Shown: piece after piece, positions 19,729 to 28,676 of the stretch | Layout: each line of letters begins with the position of its first letter | Position numbering within the stretch: position 1 is the first letter of the stretch | Assembly (NCBI GenBank): GCA_026394215.1 | Contig: JAPKYR010000154.1 | Span: 1 to 48,614, forward strand | Length of the DNA: 48,614 nucleotides | Direction of reading: 5' to 3' | DNA from: a bacterium | GTDB lineage: Bacteria; JAJVIF01; JAPKYR01 | Translations under genes and position numbers: made by a program | The notes under the pieces: generated by a model | Seen by the model: the letters and a program-made list of their open reading frames with translations, nothing else | Told to the model about the DNA's origin: nothing | Database searches by the model: none

Positions 19729-20127
19729 TCACGCTGATTCTTTGACATTCCGGATAACAATCCTCAGCTTCTCCCTGATTTCTTCACCGATGGGTTGAAG
19801 GAGCGCGTTCTGAACAGCCTGCATCGACGCAAGCGGATCGATCGCGGCGACCTCCACCTTCCCGTCCGGCTTCTCCTGGACAATGACATTGCATGGAAGC
19901 ATCGTGCCGATCTTATCCTCGGCCAGCAATGCTTTATACGCAAACGGCGGGTTACAGGCTCCAAGGATCGCATATTTCCGGAAATCGACATCGAGCTTCT
20001 TTTTCAGCGTGGCTTTGACATCGATTTCGGTAAGGATTCCGAATCCCTCCTCCGCAAGCGCTTTTTTAACAAGAGCGATTGCATCGTCGAAGGATTTATT
20101 AATTTCGCAGTTGATGTAGTAGGTCAT
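19729..20127 (-). CDS. DUF302 family protein
   Basis: SFDDAIALVKKALAEEGFGILTEIDVKATLKKKLDVDFRKYAILGACNPPFAYKAL...MLPCNVIVQE. Confidence 0.9.
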   Translation of the reverse strand: MTYYINCEINKSFDDAIALVKKALAEEGFGILTEIDVKATLKKKLDVDFRKYAILGACNPPFAYKALLAEDKIGTMLPCNVIVQEKPDGKVEVAAIDPLASMQAVQNALLQPIGEEIREKLRIVIRNVKESA

Positions 20128-20157
20128 GGGAATTTACCTGTGCCTGTCCTTTAAAAT

Positions 20158-20601
20158 TCATCCCTGCTGCAGTTGCGAAGTGCAATTCGGACAACGGGTC
20201 GCCTTGATGGCGATCTCGCTATAGCAGAACGGGCATGCCTTTGTAGTCGGTGCTGCCTGCGGGGCTTCCTCAGCCTTCTTAAACTTGTTTACAGCACGAA
20301 TGATGAAGAAAATCACAAGCGCGACAATAATAAAATCCAGGATGTTATTGATAAACATGCCGTAATTGATTGTCGGCGCACCAGCAGCTTGCGCATCCGC
20401 AAGGGACGCGAATGTCTGGCCGGAAAGATTGATGTAGAGATTCGTGAAATCGATCCCGCCGATTAGTTTACCGATCGGGGGCATGACGATATCGGCAACC
20501 AGCGATGAGATTATTTTCCCAAAAGCGCCGCCAATAATGATGCCGATGGCCATGTCGAGAAGGTTCCCGCGCATGGTGAATTCCTTGAATTCCTTAATCA
20601 T
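20158..20601 (-). CDS. mscL: large-conductance mechanosensitive channel MscL with C-terminal zinc ribbon
   Basis: [45 protein letters not shown]-term [18 protein letters not shown]. Confidence 0.95.
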   Translation of the reverse strand: MIKEFKEFTMRGNLLDMAIGIIIGGAFGKIISSLVADIVMPPIGKLIGGIDFTNLYINLSGQTFASLADAQAAGAPTINYGMFINNILDFIIVALVIFFIIRAVNKFKKAEEAPQAAPTTKACPFCYSEIAIKATRCPNCTSQLQQG

Positions 20602-20710
20602 TTTGTTCTCCTTTGATGCGGATTGATAATGGACTGTTGATGGGGATTAATATACCGGATAAAGGCACATAGGTCAATTATCTGATTAATGTGAGTCGGA
20701 AACCAAATGG

Positions 20711-20748
20711 CAAAAAAAAAAGACCGCTTTATGCGATCGTTTTTTTTA
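20711..20748 (-). terminator. rho-independent-like terminator after the tRNA fragment
   Basis: AAAAAAAAAAGACCGCTTTATGCGATCGTTTTTTTT: short stem with one mismatch flanked by A and T runs. Confidence 0.6.
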
Positions 20749-20757
20749 ATCAGGTGG

Positions 20758-20815
20758 TCGGGCAGCCGGGATTTGAACCCGGGACCCCTAGCCCCCCATG
20801 CTAGTGCGCTACCGG
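20758..20815 (-). pseudogene. truncated tRNA-Pro fragment (D-loop to 3' end)
   Basis: 58 nt identical to 21248..21305 of the intact tRNA-Pro, then abrupt divergence; no 5' half. Confidence 0.9.
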
Positions 20816-20879
20816 TTCCGAGAAATAACACCTGTGGAAATACAAGCATTAATCATGGTATGGATTGGGGCTGATTTGT

Positions 20880-21182
20880 TTATACGGGGAAACCGAGTTT
20901 CTTCAAATTTTCGAAAAAATCCTTAATGTGAGTAACTAACCTTTCATCGTAAAAATCTGATCGAGAATCGCTCCAATTAGGCATACATATAATCATATCT
21001 AAATCATATGTAAACTCGCCAAGAATATCCTCCATGGCTTCTGGAATCGGTTTACCGTTCCATGTCAACTCGCCGCGCCAATCGGCGGAAATAAACGGTA
21101 AGAGTATATCGTTCTCGTCATTCCCATCTTTCATTACTTTTTTCAGGGATTCTATAAATTGAATCAAATCAAGGTTGGACAT
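20880..21182 (-). CDS. hypothetical acidic protein lying between the two tRNA-Pro copies
   Basis: MSNLDLIQFIESLKKVMKDGNDENDILLPFISADWRGELTWNG...; SD-like GGGGGAT upstream of ATG 21182 (ORF track starts at 21203). Confidence 0.65.
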   Translation of the reverse strand: MSNLDLIQFIESLKKVMKDGNDENDILLPFISADWRGELTWNGKPIPEAMEDILGEFTYDLDMIICMPNWSDSRSDFYDERLVTHIKDFFENLKKLGFPV

Positions 21183-21247
21183 AAAAAGGATCCCCCGCTC
21201 CATGGATCTACTCTGTACGCCAAATCCGTATCCGCAAAAAGAACATA

Positions 21248-21321
21248 TCGGGCAGCCGGGATTTGAACCCGGGACCCCTAGCCCCCCATGCTAGTGCGCT
21301 ACCGGGCTGCGCTACTGCCCG
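21248..21321 (-). tRNA. tRNA-Pro(GGG)
   Basis: CGGGCAG...CTAGC-ATGGGGG-GCTAG...GGTTCAAATCC...CTGCCCG-A; anticodon GGG. Confidence 0.95.
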
Positions 21322-21420
21322 ACATCTTCAATGTTTGCAGAAACTCCAACTCATCCATTATAGCAAAATAATCCGAATATGTTCCGGATTATCAGCCAAA
21401 AGAGGATTATTTTCATTTGG

Positions 21421-21493
<73 letters not shown>

Positions 21494-21586
21494 CTGCTTT
21501 TTCCTTATCCCACTCCTGAATAACTTCTCATGGGCTCGCAATTTTCCGGCTTTGCGATCTTCTTGTTTATCATTTTCGGCTTTCTG

Positions 21587-21664
21587 GCGGGATGGACGGG
21601 ACTCGAACCCGCGACCTCTAGATTGACAGTCTAGTATTCTAACCAAGCTGAACTACCACCCCGC
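21587..21664 (-). tRNA. tRNA-Asp(GTC)
   Basis: GCGGGGTGGTAGTTCAG...CTAGACTGTCAATCTAG...GGTTCGAGTCC...ATCCCGC. Confidence 0.93.
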
Positions 21665-21781
21665 GCTTAAAGCCAGAAAATGAAGACATTGAAGTATACT
21701 CTAGAAATATTTGATACCGCAAGACCGCAAATCACAAATAACATCCAAATTCTATCTAAATAAGTAATTTTGTTCGGAATG

Positions 21782-21858
21782 GTACCCCCAACGGGATTCG
21801 AACCCGTGTTGCCACCTTGAAAGGGTGATGTCCTGGGCCGGCTAGACGATGAGGGCAC
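21782..21858 (-). tRNA. tRNA-Glu(TTC)
   Basis: GTGCCCTCATCGTCTAG...TCACCCTTTCAAGGTGG...GGTTCGAATCCC...GGGGTAC. Confidence 0.93.
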
Positions 21859-21906
21859 GCTTTCAAAAACACCCAGTTTATTTGTCAATGTCCAAGTAAA
21901 TCTTGG

Positions 21907-21980
21907 TAGGCCGTGTGGGAATCGAACCCACTACACCCGGATTAAAAGTCCGGTGCTCTATCCATCTGAGCTAACGGCCC
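21907..21980 (-). tRNA. tRNA-Lys(TTT)
   Basis: GGGCCGTTAGCTCAG...CCGGACTTTTAATCCGG...GGTTCGATTCC...ACGGCCTA. Confidence 0.95.
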
Positions 21981-22137
21981 ATGAGTAAAAAGCCTAATAG
22001 CACACGAACTTTTCAGCATACCTTGAAAAGCTATTACTGTCAATTGCTGTCATTAACTTTCATACAAATAATCCGATTCAAAATGCAGCCCACACTTAAT
22101 TTCCTTTAATTCCATCAAATTGTGTCTGAAAATTAAC

Positions 22138-22190
22138 CCTCACCCCCTGGCCCCCTCTCCAAATTTTGGAGAGGGGTTAAGGGGGTGAGG
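22138..22190. repeat. intergenic inverted repeat
   Basis: CCTCACCCCCT-ggc-CCCCTCTCCAAA / TTTGGAGAGGGG-tta-AGGGGGTGAGG. Confidence 0.9.
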
Positions 22191-22209
22191 AGCTTCAAGT
22201 CGGATTTTT

Positions 22210-24783
22210 TTATAAGGATTCTTTATGGGATTTTCCCATGCAGAACTGGTTCGGGGATAAAAGCGCGAGAATAAGAGCGATTAAAACAAGGCTGATTGCA
22301 GAAATAATTACGCCGCTTCTGAAATGTGTCGGCGTATATTTGAATACGACCTCGCTTCGACCCGCCGGGATTTTCACCGCTTTGAAAACCATATCCGCTT
22401 TGAGTAAATCGGCTTCCTTCCCGTCCACATACACCTTCCAGCCCGGATACCACTGATCCCGGAACATAAAGACGGCATCCTCGCTGACCTGCGCAATCGC
22501 CGAGTATTCATAAGGCGATACCCATCCGGCATTCACCACAGTCGACTGCCGACTCCGGCTCCAGAAGGTACCCTCATCAATTTCAGGATTCTCGTCAAGC
22601 CCCTCGACAAAAACCTGCGACCCGATATTGGCGCCACCCAGATAATCGTAGAAAGAATCCGGAATCCGGTCGGAATCAGCGACTGAGACTGGCGACGTCC
22701 AGTCCCAGAAAATCGCGTACGGCCGGACCGCAGAATCGCGCTTGTAGATAAAATATGGAATTCCGCGATTGACCCAGTCGCTCTGATCAAGCCGCGTGAA
22801 TCCGGCGATTTCAAGGTCCGGATTTTCTGTGACGATCCAGTTTATTCCAAGCGCCCACAGAAGGTTCGCCCACTTATCGCCCAGCCGCCCGTCGGTGAAA
22901 TCGACCTCCAGCCACAGATGCTGGTGCACAAGCTCCTCCCATCGCGCGAGTTCGAGCGGGAGATCGGCGTTGCAGATCGTCAGCCCTTCCATCAGACCGG
23001 CATTCGCGCTCCCGAGATGGTCGATATGGTCGTGCGCGCCGGGGATGAACGCGGCAAACCCGTCGCGCATGATTCGTCCGTGGATGCGCACGCTAGCCTG
23101 TGTGCGTATCGCGAGTATGGAAGCCTCCTCCGGATTATCCGAATTATCACGAATGTAGAGAAGGTCAGCCCTGTCCGTGTTCCAATTCTCGCGATTCAGA
23201 AGAGTTTCGGATGATGTCGAGTAGAATCCGAAAATCTGCGCTATAAGGATAATCCCGACTGCGATCGCGACCGGGATTCTTGTCCGAACAACATTTCCGA
23301 CGAAATAGGCAAGTATAAGAATTAATATTTGCCCGACAAAAATCGCGAGGGAGATTTTTGTCAATATATAATCTTCCCGCTGAATAATGAATGGAATTGC
23401 CAGTAATCCCATGCCGATCAGTTCATATGTAAACAGCGGGACAAATTTTCTCATTCCGGTCGTACCGCTTGCATGGACTAAAGGACGTTTTAACATTGCG
23501 TCCAGACCCATCCCCATTAGGGCAAGGACAGCCATCGCGAAATATCCGCCGAGCCGTCCATGTCCGCGGAATTGTCCAAGAAGTCCCTGCGATGTAAACC
23601 ACCCGGCGAAAGGCACGTTCGCTCCCATCGCAAGGTACAGGAAAATCAGGCCGGTAATAATCAGGGGAAATAAAATCCGCCGCGACTTATCGGGAAGGTT
23701 GATTCGATTCCTGATCGCGTAACCCGCGAGCATGATCGCGACCGGCCCGACAAAAATAGTCGTCGAAAGATACGGCAGAAAATGGTCGAGCGAGTAATGG
23801 TACGCGGGGAAGATAAATGTCGCGAAAAGCCGAGATGGATTCAGCCAGAGCCCGTGCGTGTAAAATTCGCTGTTGATAACGTCTGTACTTCTCTCGCTCA
23901 AACCGATCAATTCCATTATCGGGAGAAGCTGAATCGCCGTTAGTGCGACGGCCAGGGTTCCCCCTGTTACATACGGAACTCCCATTTCAACGAGAGTTTT
24001 TTTCCAGCCGGATTTTCCGGAAAAAACCACCCTCGTGATTAGATAGACGAGTGTGAAAAGTACGGCGTAGACAACATACTGTGCCTGTCCCGCGAACAAA
24101 AGGGATGCAAATACAAGCGCGATACATGCGGATCGGACAATCGGGGTTTTCCTGAATGAATCCGACCAGGCTTCGGGCTCGATTACAATCATCAGCAACG
24201 GAGTAAGAATGTACCCCTCAAGAATATTCATGTTTGCCTTGTTGAAATTGACGGTCGATCCCCACTGATGCGCGACTCCGGCGAGAAATGCGGCCAGCGG
24301 CCCGACTCCGAGACGCCGCATCCACCAGTAAAAAAATATTCCGCCAAGCACAAGACAAAAAAGCAATATGAAATTGTAGACAGTTAAAAAATCAATCGGC
24401 AGCCAAAAAAATACATTGAGCGGGTAGAAAATTCCAGCTTCCCCCTCCGCAAGAAGCGGAAGCCCGCGATCCAGGCGCGGCTCCCACAGCGGGAAATGCC
24501 CCGAACGGAGCGATTCGAACGCCGCCTGTTTCAACGGCTGGTTGATGCCGGTATGATCGAATCCCGCGAATGTCGCCTGCCCGGTCGAGATTGGGTAATA
24601 GACAAGGATCGGCAGAAAAAATAGAATGATAATGGCGAGCCGGTCGGCGTGAATAAGGCCGGATTTGGCGGGGGAAATTGGAAGGGGGCTTCCGTCAGTG
24701 TTTTGCGATTCGATATTATTTACCACGTTGGCGTGATTATATCCCAGTAACGATGAAATTAAAAAGGCACATTGGCGATACAT
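22210..24783 (-). CDS. YfhO-like polytopic membrane protein
   Basis: Many TMs; RLDRGLPLLAEGEAGIFYPLNVFFW near N-term; C-term YEYSAIAQVSEDAVFMFRDQWYPGWKVYVDGKEADLLKADMVFKAVKIPAGRSEVVFKYTP. Confidence 0.88.
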   Translation of the reverse strand: MYRQCAFLISSLLGYNHANVVNNIESQNTDGSPLPISPAKSGLIHADRLAIIILFFLPILVYYPISTGQATFAGFDHTGINQPLKQAAFESLRSGHFPLWEPRLDRGLPLLAEGEAGIFYPLNVFFWLPIDFLTVYNFILLFCLVLGGIFFYWWMRRLGVGPLAAFLAGVAHQWGSTVNFNKANMNILEGYILTPLLMIVIEPEAWSDSFRKTPIVRSACIALVFASLLFAGQAQYVVYAVLFTLVYLITRVVFSGKSGWKKTLVEMGVPYVTGGTLAVALTAIQLLPIMELIGLSERSTDVINSEFYTHGLWLNPSRLFATFIFPAYHYSLDHFLPYLSTTIFVGPVAIMLAGYAIRNRINLPDKSRRILFPLIITGLIFLYLAMGANVPFAGWFTSQGLLGQFRGHGRLGGYFAMAVLALMGMGLDAMLKRPLVHASGTTGMRKFVPLFTYELIGMGLLAIPFIIQREDYILTKISLAIFVGQILILILAYFVGNVVRTRIPVAIAVGIILIAQIFGFYSTSSETLLNRENWNTDRADLLYIRDNSDNPEEASILAIRTQASVRIHGRIMRDGFAAFIPGAHDHIDHLGSANAGLMEGLTICNADLPLELARWEELVHQHLWLEVDFTDGRLGDKWANLLWALGINWIVTENPDLEIAGFTRLDQSDWVNRGIPYFIYKRDSAVRPYAIFWDWTSPVSVADSDRIPDSFYDYLGGANIGSQVFVEGLDENPEIDEGTFWSRSRQSTVVNAGWVSPYEYSAIAQVSEDAVFMFRDQWYPGWKVYVDGKEADLLKADMVFKAVKIPAGRSEVVFKYTPTHFRSGVIISAISLVLIALILALLSPNQFCMGKSHKESL

Positions 24784-25078
24784 CGTAATAAAAGTAAAAA
24801 CCGGCTGGACTTCAGTCAGCTCAGGTTACACTGTAAATTTTGGCGCCTCAGGATTTACAGTGGGTTGGTAAACAAGAGAAAAGATCGCGCGGGTTGAGGC
24901 ACCGCGAGCCATATGCCACAGTTCACATAGCCATTTTCATGACTCTACCCACACTAAACCCTTAAGAGTCATAAAAATTATTCCGGACAAGAGTGAACAA
25001 TAATAAAAATGAAATAAATGCAAGCGCCGCCCGGCATCGGTAAGTTAATACGCATATAAAATATCGGGTCTATCTGTC

Positions 25079-25109
25079 TTGACACAGTCAGCACAATTGT
25101 GCTTATATT
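25079..25109 (+). promoter_or_regulatory. sigma-70-type promoter with palindromic operator in the spacer
   Basis: TTGACA (25079) - 18 nt - TTATAT (25103); spacer contains perfect palindrome AGCACAATTGTGCT (25090-25103). Confidence 0.6.
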
Positions 25110-25257
25110 CCAATCCGTACGGGGGAAAATATATTAATTAACAGTTCGCGCCTTTAAGTTTGCGAACCTTTTTATTGTTTCAGGTGTCATTAGTCCGTTA
25201 GGGGCGTTCGTTTGTAAAATAATCGGAAAATTTCGGTAAGGGAGAAACATCCCATCC

Positions 25258-26208
25258 ATGATTGAAGTAAAAAATCTGCTGAAGACGTACGGGAGCACAA
25301 GGGCTGTAGACGATATATCCTTCACAATAAACAAAGGTGAAGTAGTCGGTCTGCTGGGTCCCAATTGTGCCGGAAAAACGACCACCATGCGCATCCTGAC
25401 CTGCTATATCTCCCCCGATTCCGGGATGGCGTCGGTGGGCGGTTACAGCGTTATCGACCAATCGCTCGATGTGCGGAGAATTCTCGGGTACCTTCCCGAA
25501 GCGGCGCCTTTGTACCAGGAAATGAATGTCATCGACTACCTCGGGTTTATCTCCGACATTCATGGGCTTGGCGCTGCAAAGAAGGGTCGAATCGAGGCGA
25601 TGGTTGAGACCACCGGCCTCTCCGGGGTTGTCCACAAGGACATCAATGAGCTAAGTAAAGGCTATCGCCAAAGGGTTGGCCTTGCGACTGCGATGATTCA
25701 CGATCCTGAATACCTGATTCTCGACGAGCCTACGACCGGGCTGGATCCCAACCAGATCGTGGAAATCCGCAACCTGATCAGAAAAATCGGACATGATCGT
25801 AACAGGTGCGTAATCCTGTCGACCCACATCCTGCCGGAGGTCGAGGCAACCTGCGACAGAGCTATCATTATTAATGATGGAAAAATTATCGCCGAAGGCA
25901 CTCCGACTGAGCTTTCCGGATTCGCCCACGGTTCCGACGTTTACCATGTCGATGCCATCGGAAACTCGAATATTATCGAAGCGGCATTCAAGTCGAATTC
26001 AAAAATCTCCAGCTTTACATTGAAATCCGACAGCGGTAATAATCACCTTGTTTACGATATTACGTCAGCCAGTAACCAGGACATCTCCGAGGAAATCTTC
26101 GACCTGGCTGTTTCCAAAGGATTTAAATTAACCAGGCTTCACCGCGAAGTCGCCAGCCTTGAAGATATCTTCCGGACTCTTACTATCGGGGAGGCGGGTG
26201 TAAAATGA
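25258..26208 (+). CDS. ABC transporter ATP-binding protein (GldA-like)
   Basis: Walker A GPNCAGKTT, signature LSKGYRQRVGLA, Walker B YLILDEPTTGLD; followed by permease and GldG-like genes. Confidence 0.92.
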   Translation: MIEVKNLLKTYGSTRAVDDISFTINKGEVVGLLGPNCAGKTTTMRILTCYISPDSGMASVGGYSVIDQSLDVRRILGYLPEAAPLYQEMNVIDYLGFISDIHGLGAAKKGRIEAMVETTGLSGVVHKDINELSKGYRQRVGLATAMIHDPEYLILDEPTTGLDPNQIVEIRNLIRKIGHDRNRCVILSTHILPEVEATCDRAIIINDGKIIAEGTPTELSGFAHGSDVYHVDAIGNSNIIEAAFKSNSKISSFTLKSDSGNNHLVYDITSASNQDISEEIFDLAVSKGFKLTRLHREVASLEDIFRTLTIGEAGVK

Positions 26209-26942
26209 AAAGAGTAGTACCAGTATTTAATAGGGAACTCGCGCAGTATTTCAATACTCCGCTTGGGTTCATTTATATCGATGTTTTCCTCCTCCTGACC
26301 GGATTCTTCTTCTTCGAACTATTCAAGTACTTTATTTCCGAGCAAGCCAGCATGAGGAACCTGTTTCAACTTTTGCCGTGGGTCTACCTGTTCTTCGTCC
26401 CCGCAATCTCGATGAGGCTTCTGGCGGAAGACAAAAAAATCGGCACTGTCGAAGTGCTGATGACCCTCCCGTTGAGAGACTGGGAAGTTGTGCTCGCGAA
26501 ATTCCTCGCGGCTTTTATATTCCTGGCTGTCGCGCTTCTCTTAACCCTTCCCCTCGTCGTGATCGTCGCACAGTCCGCGGCTACCGGCGTCAAACTTGAC
26601 TACGGCCCGATCGTCGGCGGATACCTGTCGGCAGTCCTTATGGGCGGAGCATTCTTAGCTATCGGGATTTTCTTCTCGAGCATGACCGACAACCAGATTG
26701 TCGCTTTTATATTGTCAGTTGTGACTATGGCGGTTTTCCTTCTGATCGGATTGCCCGATATCGCGAAATTCTTCCCGCATGCGATACAGAGATTTATTCT
26801 GAACATCAGTCTCGTCAGCCATTTCTATTCAGTCGAACGCGGGGTTATCGACACCCGCGATATGCTTTATTATGCGTCGGTTATGTTCATTTTCCTCTTC
26901 GCCACTATTCGTTCGGTGGAGAGCAGAAAGTGGAAGGCGTGA
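26205..26942 (+). CDS. ABC-2 type permease (GldF-like)
   Basis: NRELAQYFNTPLGFIYIDVFLLLTGFFFF...PAISMRLLAEDKKIGTVEVLMTLPLRDWEVVLAKF; overlaps the ATPase stop. Confidence 0.9.
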   Translation: MKRVVPVFNRELAQYFNTPLGFIYIDVFLLLTGFFFFELFKYFISEQASMRNLFQLLPWVYLFFVPAISMRLLAEDKKIGTVEVLMTLPLRDWEVVLAKFLAAFIFLAVALLLTLPLVVIVAQSAATGVKLDYGPIVGGYLSAVLMGGAFLAIGIFFSSMTDNQIVAFILSVVTMAVFLLIGLPDIAKFFPHAIQRFILNISLVSHFYSVERGVIDTRDMLYYASVMFIFLFATIRSVESRKWKA

Positions 26943-26957
26943 TGGAGGCTTAAAAAA

Positions 26958-28637
26958 ATGCGTAAAGCTGCACAGATATCACAGAATACGATCGAGATAA
27001 TAATCATCATCGGAATTGTTATTGTCCTCAATATCCTCGGGCAGTACTTCTATTCGCGCCTGGACCTTACCGAAGATCATATATATACCCTTGCAAGTTC
27101 TTCGAAGGAAGTCGTTTCAAGCCTTCCCGATCTCGTACATATTAAAGTTTATGTCTCGGAAGAGCTTCCGCCGGTTCTTCAGAATGAGGATCAGAAACTC
27201 AGGGACCTTCTTGAGGAGTACCGCGCATCGGCATCGTCGAAGCTTGATATCCTGTTCCTGGATCCCGCTGGCCTGAGCGAAGCCGAGACGGGCGCGCTCA
27301 ATCAGAAAGGCATCCAATCTACCCAGGTCCAGATTACGAATCGCGATGAATTAAGTGTCCAGGATGTCTGGATGGGAATGGAAATCTCGTATCTCGATAA
27401 ATACGAAGTTATTCCGTTCGTCCCGAGCTCCCAAAACCTGGAATATGACATCACCTCGGCGATTCTGAAGCTTACAAGCGATGAAACACCGACAATCGGT
27501 TTCCTGACCGGCCACGGAGAAATGAATACCGAATCAAGCCAGTACCAGCAAGCTCCATTGTCGAAGCTTACCGAGCAGTTGAAGGAATTATACGTTATTC
27601 AGGATGTTGACCTCGGTAATGGCACTCCTGTCCCGGATAATATCAGTACACTGGTTATTGCCGCTCCCTCACAGCCATTTACCGACAGGCATCGCTATGT
27701 GATCGACCAGTTTCTGATGCGCGGCGGTAAGCTGGTTGTTATGGGCACAGGTTTCGAGATGGACCAGATGAGTCAGGACCAGGCGATCTTTAAAGCCTTC
27801 CCTCTCGATGGTCTTCTGTCCGAATATGGCGTAAAAATTAACAACGACATGCTCGTTGATCTTCAATTTAACCATAAAATCCCTATGAGCATGGGACAAC
27901 TGCAAGTTTATGGAGATTACCCCCTGATTCCGATCATATCTCCTCCGGACGGTTTCCCGTCCGACAGCCCGGTCACTCGCGGCCTTGAACAGCTTTTTAT
28001 TCCGTACGGAAGCTCAATTACGCTTCTGTATGACAAAATCCCCCCCCCTGAAGAAATGACCATATACGAGCTTTGTAAAACCAGCACCGGATCTTACGCG
28101 AAAACGCTTCCAACGTCTATTGATCCAAACCAGGATTTCATGCCCCCTGGCGGACAGGCGGATTTGCAGAAGCAGCTTGTAGCGGTCCAGCTCAGCGGGA
28201 TTTTCAATTCTGCCTTCACAGGTCAGCCTGTCCCGGTATTCGATCCCGATCCAAACGCAGCAGAGGGCGCAATTCCCCAGATGGACGATAAGGAAATGGT
28301 CGCCGTCAGTGTCCCGACTTCCCTGACTGTTATCGGTTGCTCAACATTAGTCGATGATAACACCATCGTGGCTCCGGGTAACGCGGTTTTCTTCCAGAAC
28401 CTGATGGAGTCGTTAAATATTGGAGACAAACTGATAGACATCAGAACCAGGACGGTAAAAAGCCGGCCGCTCAATCCGGATCTGACGCCTAACGAGAAAA
28501 ACGGGTTCAAGTTCTGGGGATATTTCTTCGTTCCGATACTCATTACAATCCTTGGAACCGGCAGGTTTTATCTCAAATCCCAGCGGAAACGATTCATGGC
28601 TACTATCCATGCCGCTGAAAAGGAAGCTGATAAATAG
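26958..28637 (+). CDS. GldG-like ABC-associated protein
   Basis: YFYSRLDLTEDHIYTLASSSKEVVSSLPDLVHIKVYVSEELPP...IGFLTGHGEMN; C-terminal TM. Confidence 0.9.
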   Translation: MRKAAQISQNTIEIIIIIGIVIVLNILGQYFYSRLDLTEDHIYTLASSSKEVVSSLPDLVHIKVYVSEELPPVLQNEDQKLRDLLEEYRASASSKLDILFLDPAGLSEAETGALNQKGIQSTQVQITNRDELSVQDVWMGMEISYLDKYEVIPFVPSSQNLEYDITSAILKLTSDETPTIGFLTGHGEMNTESSQYQQAPLSKLTEQLKELYVIQDVDLGNGTPVPDNISTLVIAAPSQPFTDRHRYVIDQFLMRGGKLVVMGTGFEMDQMSQDQAIFKAFPLDGLLSEYGVKINNDMLVDLQFNHKIPMSMGQLQVYGDYPLIPIISPPDGFPSDSPVTRGLEQLFIPYGSSITLLYDKIPPPEEMTIYELCKTSTGSYAKTLPTSIDPNQDFMPPGGQADLQKQLVAVQLSGIFNSAFTGQPVPVFDPDPNAAEGAIPQMDDKEMVAVSVPTSLTVIGCSTLVDDNTIVAPGNAVFFQNLMESLNIGDKLIDIRTRTVKSRPLNPDLTPNEKNGFKFWGYFFVPILITILGTGRFYLKSQRKRFMATIHAAEKEADK

Positions 28638-28676
28638 GAGCATTCCGGTATATTTCGATGCAGGATGTGAATTACT

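Noticed and set aside
20758-20815. Second functional tRNA-Pro
   Set aside because: Only the 3' 58 nt are present; there is no 5' acceptor strand or complete D-arm.
20598-20849. 83-aa minus-strand ORF
   Set aside because: Its middle translates the tRNA-Pro fragment and terminator; artefact.
22238-23722. Plus-strand ORFs inside the YfhO-like gene
   Set aside because: Antisense shadow ORFs of a long, family-recognisable minus-strand CDS.
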